This document shows, in pieces, positions 1-9,182 of a stretch of DNA of 64,000 nucleotides. The stretch's first letter is position 1. Every line of letters begins with the position of its first letter. Below the pieces are notes generated by a model, which was given only the letters and a program-made list of their open reading frames with translations, ran no database searches and was not told where the DNA came from. This stretch comes from Clostridium tetanomorphum (lineage in GTDB: Bacteria > Bacillota > Clostridia > Clostridiales > Clostridiaceae). Where the stretch lies: positions 16,328-80,327 of the forward strand of contig NZ_JAGGKA010000021.1 of the NCBI RefSeq assembly GCF_017873215.1, read 5' to 3'. Both the position numbers and the translations under genes were made by a program.

Positions 1-1064
1 ACAACCTTTGTTCTATCTGGAGACACATAACATGGCGAAGAAAATCCGCCTTCTTTACTTTTCATATGGAATATTACTCTATTAAATTTTTTATTTTCTA
101 CATCATACATATAAGTACCATCTTCCCCATTAACAATAGCCTGTAATAATATACTTTTACCATTATTTAATATTTCATACTGTGCTGATGGTATGCAATT
201 TTCAATAAAATCTTTTTTTGTTCTATCTACATAAGGAAGCAACATAATTGAGTCAATTTTTTTGCTAACTACATTTATCTTATATATACCTTGTCTTCTT
301 TCATCACCTTTATTTCCCTTTTCTTCCCCTATAAAATAAATTTCCTTTCCATCTTCGCTAAAAAATCCTGGTATTATACTTATATAGAATCCTTCTTTAT
401 TTATATTTATAATTTCTCCCTTATTTGCCTTAATATTATATATTTCAAGCCCACTTCCCGCAAAATTAATTATGAAATTTCCATCCTTAGACCATACTCC
501 ATCTGTCCAATTATCATTATGACTTATTCCACAACTTTTTATCTCATCAGTTTTCAAATTATAAATTTTACTTTTGCCATTTAATAAATAGGCAATATTC
601 TTCCCTCTAGGTGAAATTTCAGCCTTAACAGTATTGTTATTTATATATTCATTATTATCTTTTAAGATAGTTTTTTCCATAGTGTTTAAATTTAGCTTAT
701 ATAAATTTCCATATTGGTCTTTATAAAAATTATCAATTTTCTCATTAGGCATCTTATCTAATTTAAAATCTTTATATTTTTTCTTAAGTTCATCTTTAGT
801 CATTCCAATTGATAATATAACTTCATCGTTTTCTGAAAATCCATAAACCTCATATAATCCCGGTATATTTTTATATTCTTGTTTATTAATAATTTGTAAT
901 GGATTATTATTAGGAATATTTAAGCTGTCTTGAACCATAATTATAGGTTTTTCTGAAATTCCTTGAGCTTTAGTTGTAAAAAAATATTCTACTCCTACGC
1001 AACTACCTATTATTAAAGCAGGTATTGAAACTTTTAATATTAATCCTTTCCGTTTTGTATTCAT
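1..1064 (-). CDS. Partial membrane-anchored beta-propeller (TolB/WD40-like) protein
   Basis: The reading frame opens at ATG 1062-1064 and stays open to the window edge, so the C-terminus is missing. AGGAGG lies about 7 bases upstream of the start. The N-terminus has a basic MNTKRKG start and one hydrophobic anchor (about residues 8-23). The rest has repeated short segments such as IAYLLNGKSKIYNL, DGNFIINFAGSG and DGKEIYFIGEE, the pattern of PD40/TolB-type propeller blades on the outside of the membrane. It starts 45 bases after the sensor kinase gene, so it is probably the third gene of that two-component operon and may be a sensor accessory or a target. The function is not known and the propeller call rests on repeat pattern only. 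Confidence 0.6.
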   Translation of the reverse strand, partial: MNTKRKGLILKVSIPALIIGSCVGVEYFFTTKAQGISEKPIIMVQDSLNIPNNNPLQIINKQEYKNIPGLYEVYGFSENDEVILSIGMTKDELKKKYKDFKLDKMPNEKIDNFYKDQYGNLYKLNLNTMEKTILKDNNEYINNNTVKAEISPRGKNIAYLLNGKSKIYNLKTDEIKSCGISHNDNWTDGVWSKDGNFIINFAGSGLEIYNIKANKGEIININKEGFYISIIPGFFSEDGKEIYFIGEEKGNKGDERRQGIYKINVVSKKIDSIMLLPYVDRTKKDFIENCIPSAQYEILNNGKSILLQAIVNGEDGTYMYDVENKKFNRVIFHMKSKEGGFSSPCYVSPDRTKV

Positions 1065-1108
1065 TTAGAATTCCTCCTCTAATATTTTTTATTATATACC
1101 CATATTAA

Positions 1109-2653
1109 TCAATGATTATTGCCGAAATTTAAGCAATTATTGCCAATATGTAAACATTTATCACTAATAACCATAAGGGGAATCTTCATACAAACGCTAG
1201 TTCCCATATCCTCTTTACTTTCTATTTTTATTTCTCCATTGTGCTTTTTTAAAATAGATTTAACTATGTGAAGTCCTAATCCATTACTTTCTTTTTCCCT
1301 TTCACCTTTTTTATCAATTCTATAAAAAGGTTCATATATTTTATCTATTTTACCTTCTGGTATCCCTTTTCCTTTATCTTTTACTCTTAAAATACAAAAT
1401 CCATTTTTACTATATAACTTTACTCTTATAGTAGATTTTACATATCCATATTTTATTGAATTATCTATAATATTTATTATCATTCTTCTTATATCTTCTT
1501 TATTTCCATATATAAATATATCTTTTTCTAATGATTCTTCTATATAAATTTTATACTTATTTGCCTTTATTAACATATCTTCACAAACTAAATGAACTAT
1601 TTCCTTCATATCTAATTTTTCTAATTTATCAATTTCTACATAAGACTCTAACTTTGACATAGTAAGTAAGTCCAAAACCATTTTGTGCATTCTATTACTT
1701 TCCCTTTTTATTCTTGTAGCTGCCTTATTTAACACCTTTTCATCTTTGCTGCCATCATCAAGTATCATCTGAGCATAACCAGATATTATAGTTAACGGTG
1801 TTTTCATTTCATGTGTTACATTATCAAAAAAAGCCTTTCTATGGCTTTCTATTACTCTCAGGTTATCTCTATCCTCTTTAATAGTTTCTATTTGATTTTT
1901 TATCTGTTCCTTCATAGATTTAAAATCTTCTCCTAAATCACCAATCTCATCTGAAGATTTTATATTAAATTCTAAATTAAAATTCCCTTTAGACATTTCT
2001 TTACTAAATTTACTCAATTTAATTATTGGAATTGTAATTTTAGTACATAATAATATAGTAAAAATACAAGTCAAAATAAAGATTATAAGTATTACTCTCT
2101 TTATCATTTTTAAAAGGTTTCTACTTAGTTCAAATAAATATGAATAATCTTTAGAATATCTCATAATACATATGTCCTTTCCATCTACATTAACTGGAAA
2201 AGAAAAAGCTACTATATAAATGTTATCATAATTCAATATGGAAAAAGCATTTTTCCTTTTTAATGCTTCTTTTAAATCTTCTTTGCTGTCCTTAATATTT
2301 TTATATTCATTATTAAATGCTAAAACATCTCCATCTGCATAAGTAGTATCTAAAAGTAGTTGTCCATTATTTTTATAAAACATCACTCTGTCATCTATCT
2401 TTAAAGATAATGCCTCAGAAATCTCATTTATACGCTCTTCAAAGTCTTTTTCATTATTTTTAATATTATTCATGGTCATAAACTGTCTTAAATAAAGACT
2501 TAAATCTTTTATGGAAGTTGAGAATTCTTTCTTTATTATTTCCTTATTATTATTTACAATTATTTTATTCATAAAAAAGCTCATCACATTAAACCCTATA
2601 CAAAATATAATAATAAGCCCCACTACAAATTTATATCTTAAAGAAAACTTCAT
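1109..2653 (-). CDS. Sensor histidine kinase (two transmembrane segments, HAMP)
   Basis: This 514-residue membrane kinase senses an unknown signal and passes phosphate to the response regulator encoded just upstream. Transmembrane segments lie at about residues 8-28 and 185-203 and enclose an extracytoplasmic sensor region of about 155 residues. A HAMP linker follows (about 204-255), then the H-box with phospho-acceptor His281 (HEMKTPLT), the N-box NIIDNSIKYG, the G1 box DKGKGIP and the G2 box NGLGLHIV. All catalytic boxes are present. It starts 13 bases after the response regulator stop, so the two are cotranscribed. The signal cannot be told from sequence. Confidence 0.93.
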   Translation of the reverse strand: MKFSLRYKFVVGLIIIFCIGFNVMSFFMNKIIVNNNKEIIKKEFSTSIKDLSLYLRQFMTMNNIKNNEKDFEERINEISEALSLKIDDRVMFYKNNGQLLLDTTYADGDVLAFNNEYKNIKDSKEDLKEALKRKNAFSILNYDNIYIVAFSFPVNVDGKDICIMRYSKDYSYLFELSRNLLKMIKRVILIIFILTCIFTILLCTKITIPIIKLSKFSKEMSKGNFNLEFNIKSSDEIGDLGEDFKSMKEQIKNQIETIKEDRDNLRVIESHRKAFFDNVTHEMKTPLTIISGYAQMILDDGSKDEKVLNKAATRIKRESNRMHKMVLDLLTMSKLESYVEIDKLEKLDMKEIVHLVCEDMLIKANKYKIYIEESLEKDIFIYGNKEDIRRMIINIIDNSIKYGYVKSTIRVKLYSKNGFCILRVKDKGKGIPEGKIDKIYEPFYRIDKKGEREKESNGLGLHIVKSILKKHNGEIKIESKEDMGTSVCMKIPLMVISDKCLHIGNNCLNFGNNH

Positions 2654-2666
2654 ACAATCTATCTCC

Positions 2667-3359
2667 TTACAACATTTTATATCCTACTCCAAAAACTGTT
2701 TCTATTATTGAAAGCCCACTTTTATTATCTAATTTCTTTCTTAGTCTTTGTATGTGTACATCTACAGTTCTGCTATCTCCTTCAAAATCATATCCCCACA
2801 CTTTTTGGAGCAACTTTTCTCTGGATAATACTATTTTTTTATTTTGTGCCAATATTAAAAGAAGGTCAAACTCCTTTGGCTTTAACTTTACTATAGTTTC
2901 TTCTTTAAAAACCTCCCTACTCTCCACATATATTTTTATATTGTTTTTTAAATTTATAATATCCTGTGAAGTTTCATATTCCATTTCATTTAAACTTTCA
3001 ATTCTTCTTAAGCATACTTTTATTCTAGCTATAACTTCTCTTATATCAAAAGGTTTAGTAATATAGTCATCTGCCCCAAGTTCTAATCCTAAAACTTTGT
3101 CCACAATATCATTTCTTGCTGTAAGCATTATTATAGGAATTTTATATATACTACTTATCTCCCTGCACACATCATATCCACTCATACTAGGAAGCATTAA
3201 ATCTAAAAGAATTAAATCCACAAACTCTTTTTTTACAATTTCTATTCCTTTTTTACCATCCTCAGCTTCTAAAATATTGAACCCTTCTTTTTTAATATAA
3301 TGAATTAAAATATCTCTTATATCTTCTTCATCTTCTATAATAAGTATGGTTTTATTCAT
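2667..3359 (-). CDS. OmpR/PhoB-family response regulator
   Basis: The receiver domain has the acidic pair ED at residues 9-10, phospho-acceptor Asp53 (LLDLMLP) and the conserved Lys in ITKPFD. It is followed by a C-terminal winged-helix DNA-binding domain with KPKEFDLL and RTVDVHIQRLRKKL. I chose ATG 3357-3359 because AGGTGAT precedes it. A GTG six codons upstream (3377) is in frame but would overlap the ribosome binding site. It is the first gene of the regulator-kinase-propeller operon. The family binds direct repeats near target promoters, but the targets are unknown. Confidence 0.93.
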   Translation of the reverse strand: MNKTILIIEDEEDIRDILIHYIKKEGFNILEAEDGKKGIEIVKKEFVDLILLDLMLPSMSGYDVCREISSIYKIPIIMLTARNDIVDKVLGLELGADDYITKPFDIREVIARIKVCLRRIESLNEMEYETSQDIINLKNNIKIYVESREVFKEETIVKLKPKEFDLLLILAQNKKIVLSREKLLQKVWGYDFEGDSRTVDVHIQRLRKKLDNKSGLSIIETVFGVGYKML

Positions 3360-3538
3360 AATATCACCTTTCTTCACTTTTAACTCTTGCTACTTAAATC
3401 CTAAATTTTATTTCATAACTAACATTACTTTGTTACATATATTCATAAAAATATTATACAGAAAACTATTGCCAAATTGTAAACAAAAGTACATTGTTAT
3501 ATTTACATAATACAAATATAACAAAAAATAAAAAAAAT

Positions 3539-3556
3539 CCTCCGATATGTCGGAGG
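3539..3556 (-). terminator. Rho-independent terminator after the AIM24 gene
   Basis: The stem CCTCCGA / TCGGAGG is followed on the minus strand by a run of U residues (3531-3538). It lies ten bases past the stop codon of the AIM24-family gene. Confidence 0.85.
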
Positions 3557-3565
3557 TTAATTTAT

Positions 3566-4219
3566 TTACTTACTTTTTTGCATCATATTTTGAGGATTCC
3601 TTGTTTGAATTAAAATCTTACCTGGTCCAGTAAATTTACATACAAGACCTTCTCCACCTGTAATAGAACCTATAAAACCATTGGCTAACTCCACAGTATA
3701 GTGTATGTTACTATCCCAAAGCACTAAATGATCTGAATCAACTATATATTGTTGGCCTTCATTTAGGTTTATTTCATGTATTGCACCATAAGCACTTATA
3801 AATAATGTGCCAATTCCAAAGGCTTCTTTTTGTATAAGTCCTTCTCCTGATAAAAATCCCTTAGAACCACCAGATTTTATATCCATTTCAACTTTTCCCA
3901 TAGCTGCTAAAAAGCTTGATTTTCCCAATCTATATCTTTGACTTCCATCCATTTCAACAGCCTCTATATCCCCTAAAAAAGCTGGCGCTATTAATAACTC
4001 ACCATTACCTTCTGCTTTATATTTTTGTATAAAGAATGAATCTCCTGAAAAAAGTCTTCCTAAGGCTTTTTTCATACCATTAGTTTGAGAACTAATTTTA
4101 AAATTAGGAGTCATTGAAACCATTGCACCAGCTTCAACTATACATTCATCCCCCAGTTCTGTGTTTATTTTTAGTACTCTATTTGTATTGTCATATAATA
4201 GTTCATATTTTTTAATCAT
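3566..4219 (-). CDS. AIM24 family (TIGR00266-type) protein
   Basis: This 217-residue soluble protein has the beta-rich, glycine-rich pattern of the AIM24 domain, with LGDECIVEAGAMVSM near residues 20-35 and repeated SGGSKGFLSGEGLIQK and GSITGGEGLVCKFTGPG segments. The end, GKILIQTRNPQNM, is typical of bacterial family members. The bacterial proteins form tryptophan-RNA-attenuator-like folds, and their cellular role is not established. The gene is monocistronic, flanked by its own terminator and a 129-base upstream gap. Family assignment is firm and function is unknown. Confidence 0.85.
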   Translation of the reverse strand: MIKKYELLYDNTNRVLKINTELGDECIVEAGAMVSMTPNFKISSQTNGMKKALGRLFSGDSFFIQKYKAEGNGELLIAPAFLGDIEAVEMDGSQRYRLGKSSFLAAMGKVEMDIKSGGSKGFLSGEGLIQKEAFGIGTLFISAYGAIHEINLNEGQQYIVDSDHLVLWDSNIHYTVELANGFIGSITGGEGLVCKFTGPGKILIQTRNPQNMMQKSK

Positions 4220-4348
4220 TTTTATTACACCTCTAAGTTCATTTAATTGTAAAATAATTTTACTACATATTTAAATAATATTTAATTAAATGCCTCTTAA
4301 ATGTTACTTAAATATAGCTTAAATACTACTCCTTAGAAATGTTTTTTA

Positions 4349-5053
4349 TTATCCCCCAAGATATGTGTTTTTTACTGATTCATCCTTTAATAAGTCACAA
4401 GCCTTACCTTCAAGTGCTATACTTCCAGTTTGGATTACATAGGCTCTATGGGCTATGGATAGTGCCATATTAGCATTTTGCTCTACCAATAATACTGTAG
4501 TTCCCCCTTCATTTATTTCTTTTATAATAGAAAATATCTCATCTACCATTATAGGCGCAAGACCCATAGAAGGTTCATCAAGTAAAATCAACTTAGGTCT
4601 TAGCATTAATGCTCTCCCCATAGCAAGCATTTGCTGCTCTCCTCCACTTAAAGTTCCTGCCATTTGATTTCTTCTTTCTTTTAGTCTTTTAAACCTTTCA
4701 AATATCTTTTCATAATCTTCCTTAATTTCGGATTTATCTTTTCTTATAAAAGCCCCCATTTCAAGATTTTCCATTACAGACATATTCCCAAATACTCTTC
4801 TTCCCTCTGGAACATGAGCTATTTCCATTTTTACTATTTCAGATGCTGAACAGTTTGTAATATCTTTTCCTAAATAATTTATAATTCCAGACTTTGGTTT
4901 AACTATACCGGAAATTGTTTTAAGCATAGAGGTTTTTCCAGCCCCATTAGAACCTACTAAAGTAACGATTTCACCTTCATTTACTTTAATTGATAAATCT
5001 TTAAGTGCATGAATTCCCCCGTAAAATACATTAATTTTGTTTAGCTCTAACAT
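4349..5053 (-). CDS. livF: Branched-chain amino acid ABC transporter ATPase LivF
   Basis: One of two cytoplasmic ATPases energising leucine/isoleucine/valine import. Walker A is GSNGAGKT (34-41), the signature is LSGGEQQM, Walker B is LILLDEP with SMGLAP after it, and the switch is LLVEQNA, the LivF-type pattern. The 234-residue length is normal. Its start overlaps the end of livG by 7 bases, implying translational coupling. It is the last gene of the livJHMGF operon. Confidence 0.95.
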   Translation of the reverse strand: MLELNKINVFYGGIHALKDLSIKVNEGEIVTLVGSNGAGKTSMLKTISGIVKPKSGIINYLGKDITNCSASEIVKMEIAHVPEGRRVFGNMSVMENLEMGAFIRKDKSEIKEDYEKIFERFKRLKERRNQMAGTLSGGEQQMLAMGRALMLRPKLILLDEPSMGLAPIMVDEIFSIIKEINEGGTTVLLVEQNANMALSIAHRAYVIQTGSIALEGKACDLLKDESVKNTYLGG

Positions 5054-5817
5054 GCTGCACTCCTCCCAAGATAAGCTTCAATAACTCTTTCATTATTCTT
5101 TACTTCTTCTGGTTCTCCATCTGCAATTAATGTTCCATAATCTAGAACAAATAATTTATCACATATATTCATAACTAGGGACATATCATGCTCAATTAAA
5201 ATAATAGTAATATCGAAATTATCTTTGATCCATCTTATAAGTTCTGTAAGTTCTTTTGTTTCATTTGGATTCATTCCAGCTGCAGGTTCATCTAAAAGAA
5301 GAAGTCTAGGTTTTGAAGCCAATGCTCTTACTATTTCAAGACGTCTTTGTTCTCCATAAGGTAGATTTTTAGCTAGTTCATCCTTTTTATTCTCTAAATC
5401 AAACTTTTTTAATAATTCTAAAGCTTCATCATATATTCTTTTTTCTTCTCTATAAAAAGAAGGTAATTTTAAAAATCCTGAAATCAATCCATATTTAATA
5501 TCTTTATGAAATCCTAAAGTAACATTCTCTATAACTGTCATATTTTTAAACAATCTTATATTCTGAAAAGTTCTTGCAATACCATAATCAGTAATCTTAT
5601 AAGGCGTAAGATTATTTAAATGTAAATCCTGAAAAGAAATTTTTCCAGTTGTAGGTGTGTATATACCAGTTAATAGATTAAAAAAGGTAGTTTTTCCCGC
5701 TCCATTAGGTCCTATAAGTCCTACAATGTCCCCCTTTTCAACCGTCATATTGATATTAGATACAGCTTTTATACCTCCAAAACTCTTTGATAGATTGTCA
5801 ATTGTTAATACTGCCAT
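5047..5817 (-). CDS. livG: Branched-chain amino acid ABC transporter ATPase LivG
   Basis: Second ATPase of the Liv importer, 256 residues. Walker A is GPNGAGKT (36-43). The signature is the LivG-specific LPYGEQRRLEI in place of LSGGQ. Walker B is LLLLDEPAAGMNP and the switch His is in LIEHDMS. The segment GIARTFQNIRLF is diagnostic of LivG. It overlaps livM upstream by 20 bases and livF downstream by 7, so the operon is tightly packed. Confidence 0.96.
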   Translation of the reverse strand: MAVLTIDNLSKSFGGIKAVSNINMTVEKGDIVGLIGPNGAGKTTFFNLLTGIYTPTTGKISFQDLHLNNLTPYKITDYGIARTFQNIRLFKNMTVIENVTLGFHKDIKYGLISGFLKLPSFYREEKRIYDEALELLKKFDLENKKDELAKNLPYGEQRRLEIVRALASKPRLLLLDEPAAGMNPNETKELTELIRWIKDNFDITIILIEHDMSLVMNICDKLFVLDYGTLIADGEPEEVKNNERVIEAYLGRSAAC

Positions 5818-6751
5818 TTATTCTTCCTCCTCTCTTAAATAAATTTCTTTTACCCTCAGCTTTTCCTAAAAGCCCCTCTGGTCTATATACCATAATTAGG
5901 AAAAGTATTACTGCATATATTACCATTCTTAGTTCAGGTATATTTTGAAGGAATAAGGATATTATTGAAAGAGCTATAGCACCCACTATAGAACCTGCAA
6001 TGCTTCCCATGCCTCCAAAAACAACTATTACCAAAATATCTATAGATCTCATAAATCCAAAATTACTAGGTTTTATAAAATAGAAATAATTAGCATATAA
6101 GGCTCCTGCAATACCTGCAAAGAATGCTCCTATAACAAAAGAAAGCACCTTATATAATGTAGTATTTATCCCCATAGCTTCTGCTGCTATTTCATCTTCT
6201 CTTATAGCAATACAAGCTCTTCCTGCATAAGAATTTATAAAGTTTTTAATTAAAATTACAGTACCAATTACTCCAAAATATATCCATGTCCAAGTGGTGT
6301 ATTGAGGAATATCATTAAATCCACTAGCTCCACCAACATATTCAATATTTAAAAGCAGTATTCTTATTATTTCTCCAAAACCTAAAGTAGCTATTGCAAG
6401 ATAATCTCCCTTTAATCTTAATGTAGGTATGCCAATTATTAAACCAACAAATGCTGCTGCTATAGCTGCAAGTAACACTGCAACTGCAAAAGGATAATTT
6501 AATTTTGAAGTCATAATTGCTGATACATAAGCTCCCACCGCCATGAAAGCAGCATGACCTAATGAAAATTGTCCTGTAAATCCTGTTATTAAATTTAAAC
6601 TTACCGCCAAAATAATATTTATTCCAATCAAAACTATATTAAGTAATATATATGAATCAATATAGCCCCCGCTTATTAACCATTGAGATAGTACATAAAC
6701 TGCAATTATAGCTATAAAACATGCAATATTTTTTTTATTTAACCACTTCAA
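5798..6751 (-). CDS. livM: Branched-chain amino acid ABC permease LivM
   Basis: Inner-membrane permease of 317 residues with about nine hydrophobic segments. LTGFTGQFSLGHAAFMAVGAY near residues 55-75 and the coupling-helix motif AIREDEIAAEAMGIN identify LivM. It pairs with LivH to form the translocation pore. It starts 12 bases after livH and overlaps livG by 20 bases. Confidence 0.96.
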   Translation of the reverse strand: MKWLNKKNIACFIAIIAVYVLSQWLISGGYIDSYILLNIVLIGINIILAVSLNLITGFTGQFSLGHAAFMAVGAYVSAIMTSKLNYPFAVAVLLAAIAAAFVGLIIGIPTLRLKGDYLAIATLGFGEIIRILLLNIEYVGGASGFNDIPQYTTWTWIYFGVIGTVILIKNFINSYAGRACIAIREDEIAAEAMGINTTLYKVLSFVIGAFFAGIAGALYANYFYFIKPSNFGFMRSIDILVIVVFGGMGSIAGSIVGAIALSIISLFLQNIPELRMVIYAVILFLIMVYRPEGLLGKAEGKRNLFKRGGRINGSINN

Positions 6752-6763
6752 ACTATCTCCTCC

Positions 6764-7648
6764 TTATACCTTTTCCTTTACATTTTTACCCAATAGTCCA
6801 TTAGGCTTGATTATAAGTATTATAATTAGTATTGCAAAAGCAACTGCATCCTTGTATAGTGAGTTTCCATAAGAGCTAACCATAGTTTCTGTAAGTCCTA
6901 AAAATACTCCTCCAAACATAGCACCAGGTATTATTCCAATTCCCCCTATAACTGCTGCTACAAAGGCTTTCAATCCAGGTAAAACTCCCATAAGAGGATC
7001 AATTGAATTATAGTACACTCCAACCAAAACTCCTGCTGCCCCTGCAAGAGCTGAACCTATGGCAAAGGTATATGATATAGTATTATCTACATTAATTCCC
7101 ATAAGCTGAGCTGCCTCTCTATCTATAGATACTGCTCTCATTGCTTTTCCAACTTTAGTTTTATATATTATATATTGAAGTAAAAGCATCAGTAACACAG
7201 TTATTACAATAATATAAATATCCTTTGTATTTATAAATACTTTTCCTGAAAACAAACTAATTTGCTTACCTTTTAATACTTCTGGAAAAGTTCTTGTTTC
7301 TGCTGAAACAAAATACATAGTTCCATATTCCAAAAATAATGAAACACTTATAGCTGTTATAAGAGCTGCTATTCTAGTAGAATTTCTTATAGGTTTATAA
7401 GCTACTTTTTCTATAATTACACCTATCACAGAACAAGCCATCATAGAAATAATAAGTGCTGGTATAAAACTCATATGAAATAATGCAGTCATAGCAAACC
7501 CTATAAAGGCACCTAACATATATATATCACCATGAGCAAAATTTATTAAATTAATAATTCCATAAACCATAGTATATCCAAGTGCTATAAGTGCATAAAT
7601 ACTTCCTAATGAAACGCCATTAAACAACTGCTGTAAAAATTTCTCCAT
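6764..7648 (-). CDS. livH: Branched-chain amino acid ABC permease LivH
   Basis: Second permease of the Liv system, 294 residues and multi-spanning. GSIYALIALGYTMVYGIINLINFAHG near the N-terminus and MRAVSIDREAAQLMGIN (coupling helix) are typical LivH motifs. It is separated from livJ by a 67-base gap holding a strong hairpin, which probably sets the higher expression of the binding protein over the membrane parts. Confidence 0.96.
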   Translation of the reverse strand: MEKFLQQLFNGVSLGSIYALIALGYTMVYGIINLINFAHGDIYMLGAFIGFAMTALFHMSFIPALIISMMACSVIGVIIEKVAYKPIRNSTRIAALITAISVSLFLEYGTMYFVSAETRTFPEVLKGKQISLFSGKVFINTKDIYIIVITVLLMLLLQYIIYKTKVGKAMRAVSIDREAAQLMGINVDNTISYTFAIGSALAGAAGVLVGVYYNSIDPLMGVLPGLKAFVAAVIGGIGIIPGAMFGGVFLGLTETMVSSYGNSLYKDAVAFAILIIILIIKPNGLLGKNVKEKV

Positions 7649-7683
7649 CTAATCACATCCTTTTTTATTACGTTTAATATTAT

Positions 7684-7703
7684 TGGAGGGGATATCCCCT
7701 CCA
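7684..7703 (-). other. Intercistronic hairpin between livJ and livH
   Basis: A perfect 20-base palindrome built on GGAGGGGATATCCCC lies just after the livJ stop. On the minus strand it is not followed by a U-run, so it is more likely an mRNA-stabilising or partial-attenuation element than a full terminator. Such hairpins commonly follow binding-protein genes in ABC operons. Confidence 0.7.
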
Positions 7704-7715
7704 TTTTTTCATTAA

Positions 7716-8894
7716 CTATGGCTGCTGTTTCTTTAGGAATGTTGGTTCTCCATTTTTAACTTCTAATATTGTTATTGATTTTACTGGATTATGATTTTCA
7801 TCTATTGATAATTCACCAGTTATTCCTTTGAAGCCTTTTGTACTCGCAAGTGCTTCTTTTAATTTTTCACGATTTGACTCTCCTGCTCTCTTAAGTGCAT
7901 CTGCAACAAAATATGCAAGATCATATCCTAAAGCATTAAATGCATCTGGTTCCTTATTAAATTGCTTTTTAAATGTATCTTTAAACTTTACAACTTCATT
8001 ACTAGTATCTTTTGAAGAATAATGATTTGTATAGTAAACTTTGTTTAATGCTTGTTTTCCAGCAAGTTCAGCTAACTTTGGTGAATCATAACCATCTCCA
8101 CCTAAAATAGGTACATTAAGACCTAATTCTCTTGCTTGTTTAACTATTAATCCTACTTCTTCATAATATCCTGGTAAATAAATCAAGTCAGGTTTAGCAT
8201 TCTTAATATTTGTTAAAACAGCCTTAAAGTCTTTATCCTTAGCTTGATAAGCCTGCTCTGTTACTACCTTTCCTCCTAATTTGCTATAAGTTTCCTTAAA
8301 GCTTTTTGAAAGTCCTTTACTATAATCACTTGTTGTATCCATTAATATTGCAGCATTCTTTGACTTCAAATCTTCTACTGCAAAGTTTGCAAGTATTACT
8401 CCCTGGAAGGAATCACTGAAACAAGTTTTAAAAATGTAATCCCTTACTTTACCATGACTATCTACTGTAACATCATCTGCTGTTGATGATGCAGATATTA
8501 AAGGAACTTTATTTTGTGTAGCCTGCGGAATTGCAGCTTTTACACTACCTGATGTAGCAGGTCCAAGTATTGCTACAACCTTATCTCTAGTAGCTAATTT
8601 AGCAGCTACATTAGCAGCTTCTGCTGTATCTGATTTATTGTCTGCCTTTATAATTTCAACTTTTTTTCCTAAAACCCCGCCTGCTTCATTTATCTCTTTA
8701 AATGCAAGTTCTATTCCTGTAACTAAACTTTGGCCATAAAGGGCAACCTCATTTGAAAGCTCATAATCTAATCCTATCTTTATGGTATCTCCTTTACTTC
8801 CCGCATCTTTATTATTTGCCCCACCTTTTCCACATCCTGCAAATAAGGATGCTGTCATTAACAAAGCCATAAATAATGATAATTTTTTTTTCAT
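7716..8894 (-). CDS. livJ: Branched-chain amino acid-binding lipoprotein LivJ/LivK
   Basis: Extracellular substrate-binding lipoprotein (type 1 periplasmic-binding fold, Peripla_BP_6) that delivers leucine/isoleucine/valine to LivHM. The start MKKKLSLFMALLMTASLFAGCG gives a signal peptide with lipobox LFAGC. I chose ATG 8892-8894 because AAAGGGGA precedes it. The frame is also open 45 codons upstream to TTG 9029, but that would put a charged stretch before the signal peptide. Ligand-fold segments GLDYELSNEVALYGQ, AILGPATSGS and LPGYYEEVG are present. It is the first gene of the operon, under a T-box leader. Confidence 0.95.
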   Translation of the reverse strand: MKKKLSLFMALLMTASLFAGCGKGGANNKDAGSKGDTIKIGLDYELSNEVALYGQSLVTGIELAFKEINEAGGVLGKKVEIIKADNKSDTAEAANVAAKLATRDKVVAILGPATSGSVKAAIPQATQNKVPLISASSTADDVTVDSHGKVRDYIFKTCFSDSFQGVILANFAVEDLKSKNAAILMDTTSDYSKGLSKSFKETYSKLGGKVVTEQAYQAKDKDFKAVLTNIKNAKPDLIYLPGYYEEVGLIVKQARELGLNVPILGGDGYDSPKLAELAGKQALNKVYYTNHYSSKDTSNEVVKFKDTFKKQFNKEPDAFNALGYDLAYFVADALKRAGESNREKLKEALASTKGFKGITGELSIDENHNPVKSITILEVKNGEPTFLKKQQP

Positions 8895-9041
8895 AATTTT
8901 TCCCCTTTCTTTTACTCTAAATATCTTCTTTAATCTTGAAATAATAATCACACCATCCTCATCTGAGCCAGTAATTAGCCCCAACAAAATCGCCCCCTTT
9001 TTGCTATTATCTATAACTATAAAGTGCAATGCACTTTTTTA

Positions 9042-9182
9042 GCTGACAGTTAACATGGGATAATTTACAGTTATTAAGATTTTTTGTAATGACAATGGAG
9101 AAAATTTCTCCTGAACAACTATCTACTATAAATAACTGTTCATTTCTAAATATCTGTGCTCTATATTCTGTTATCTGTCATA
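9042..9182. repeat. MITE-like dispersed repeat, copy 1
   Basis: A non-coding stretch bounded by imperfect 12-base inverted ends TGACAGTTAACA (9044-9055) and TGTTATCTGTCA (9169-9180), one mismatch. Its core (9076-9113) matches the core of the element at 29205-29345 in inverse orientation (GAGAAA/TTTTTCTCCATT...CATTAC.AAAAA). It lies between the T-box terminator and livJ, so it is transcribed as part of the leader. Size, inverted ends, lack of coding sequence and a second copy suggest a miniature inverted-repeat element. Confidence 0.55.

Noticed and set aside
9016..9042. GTGCAATGCAC hairpin in the liv leader as a terminator
   Set aside because: Its T-run is on the plus strand where no gene precedes it, so it is unlikely to end a known transcript. 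The same core at topB is a real terminator.
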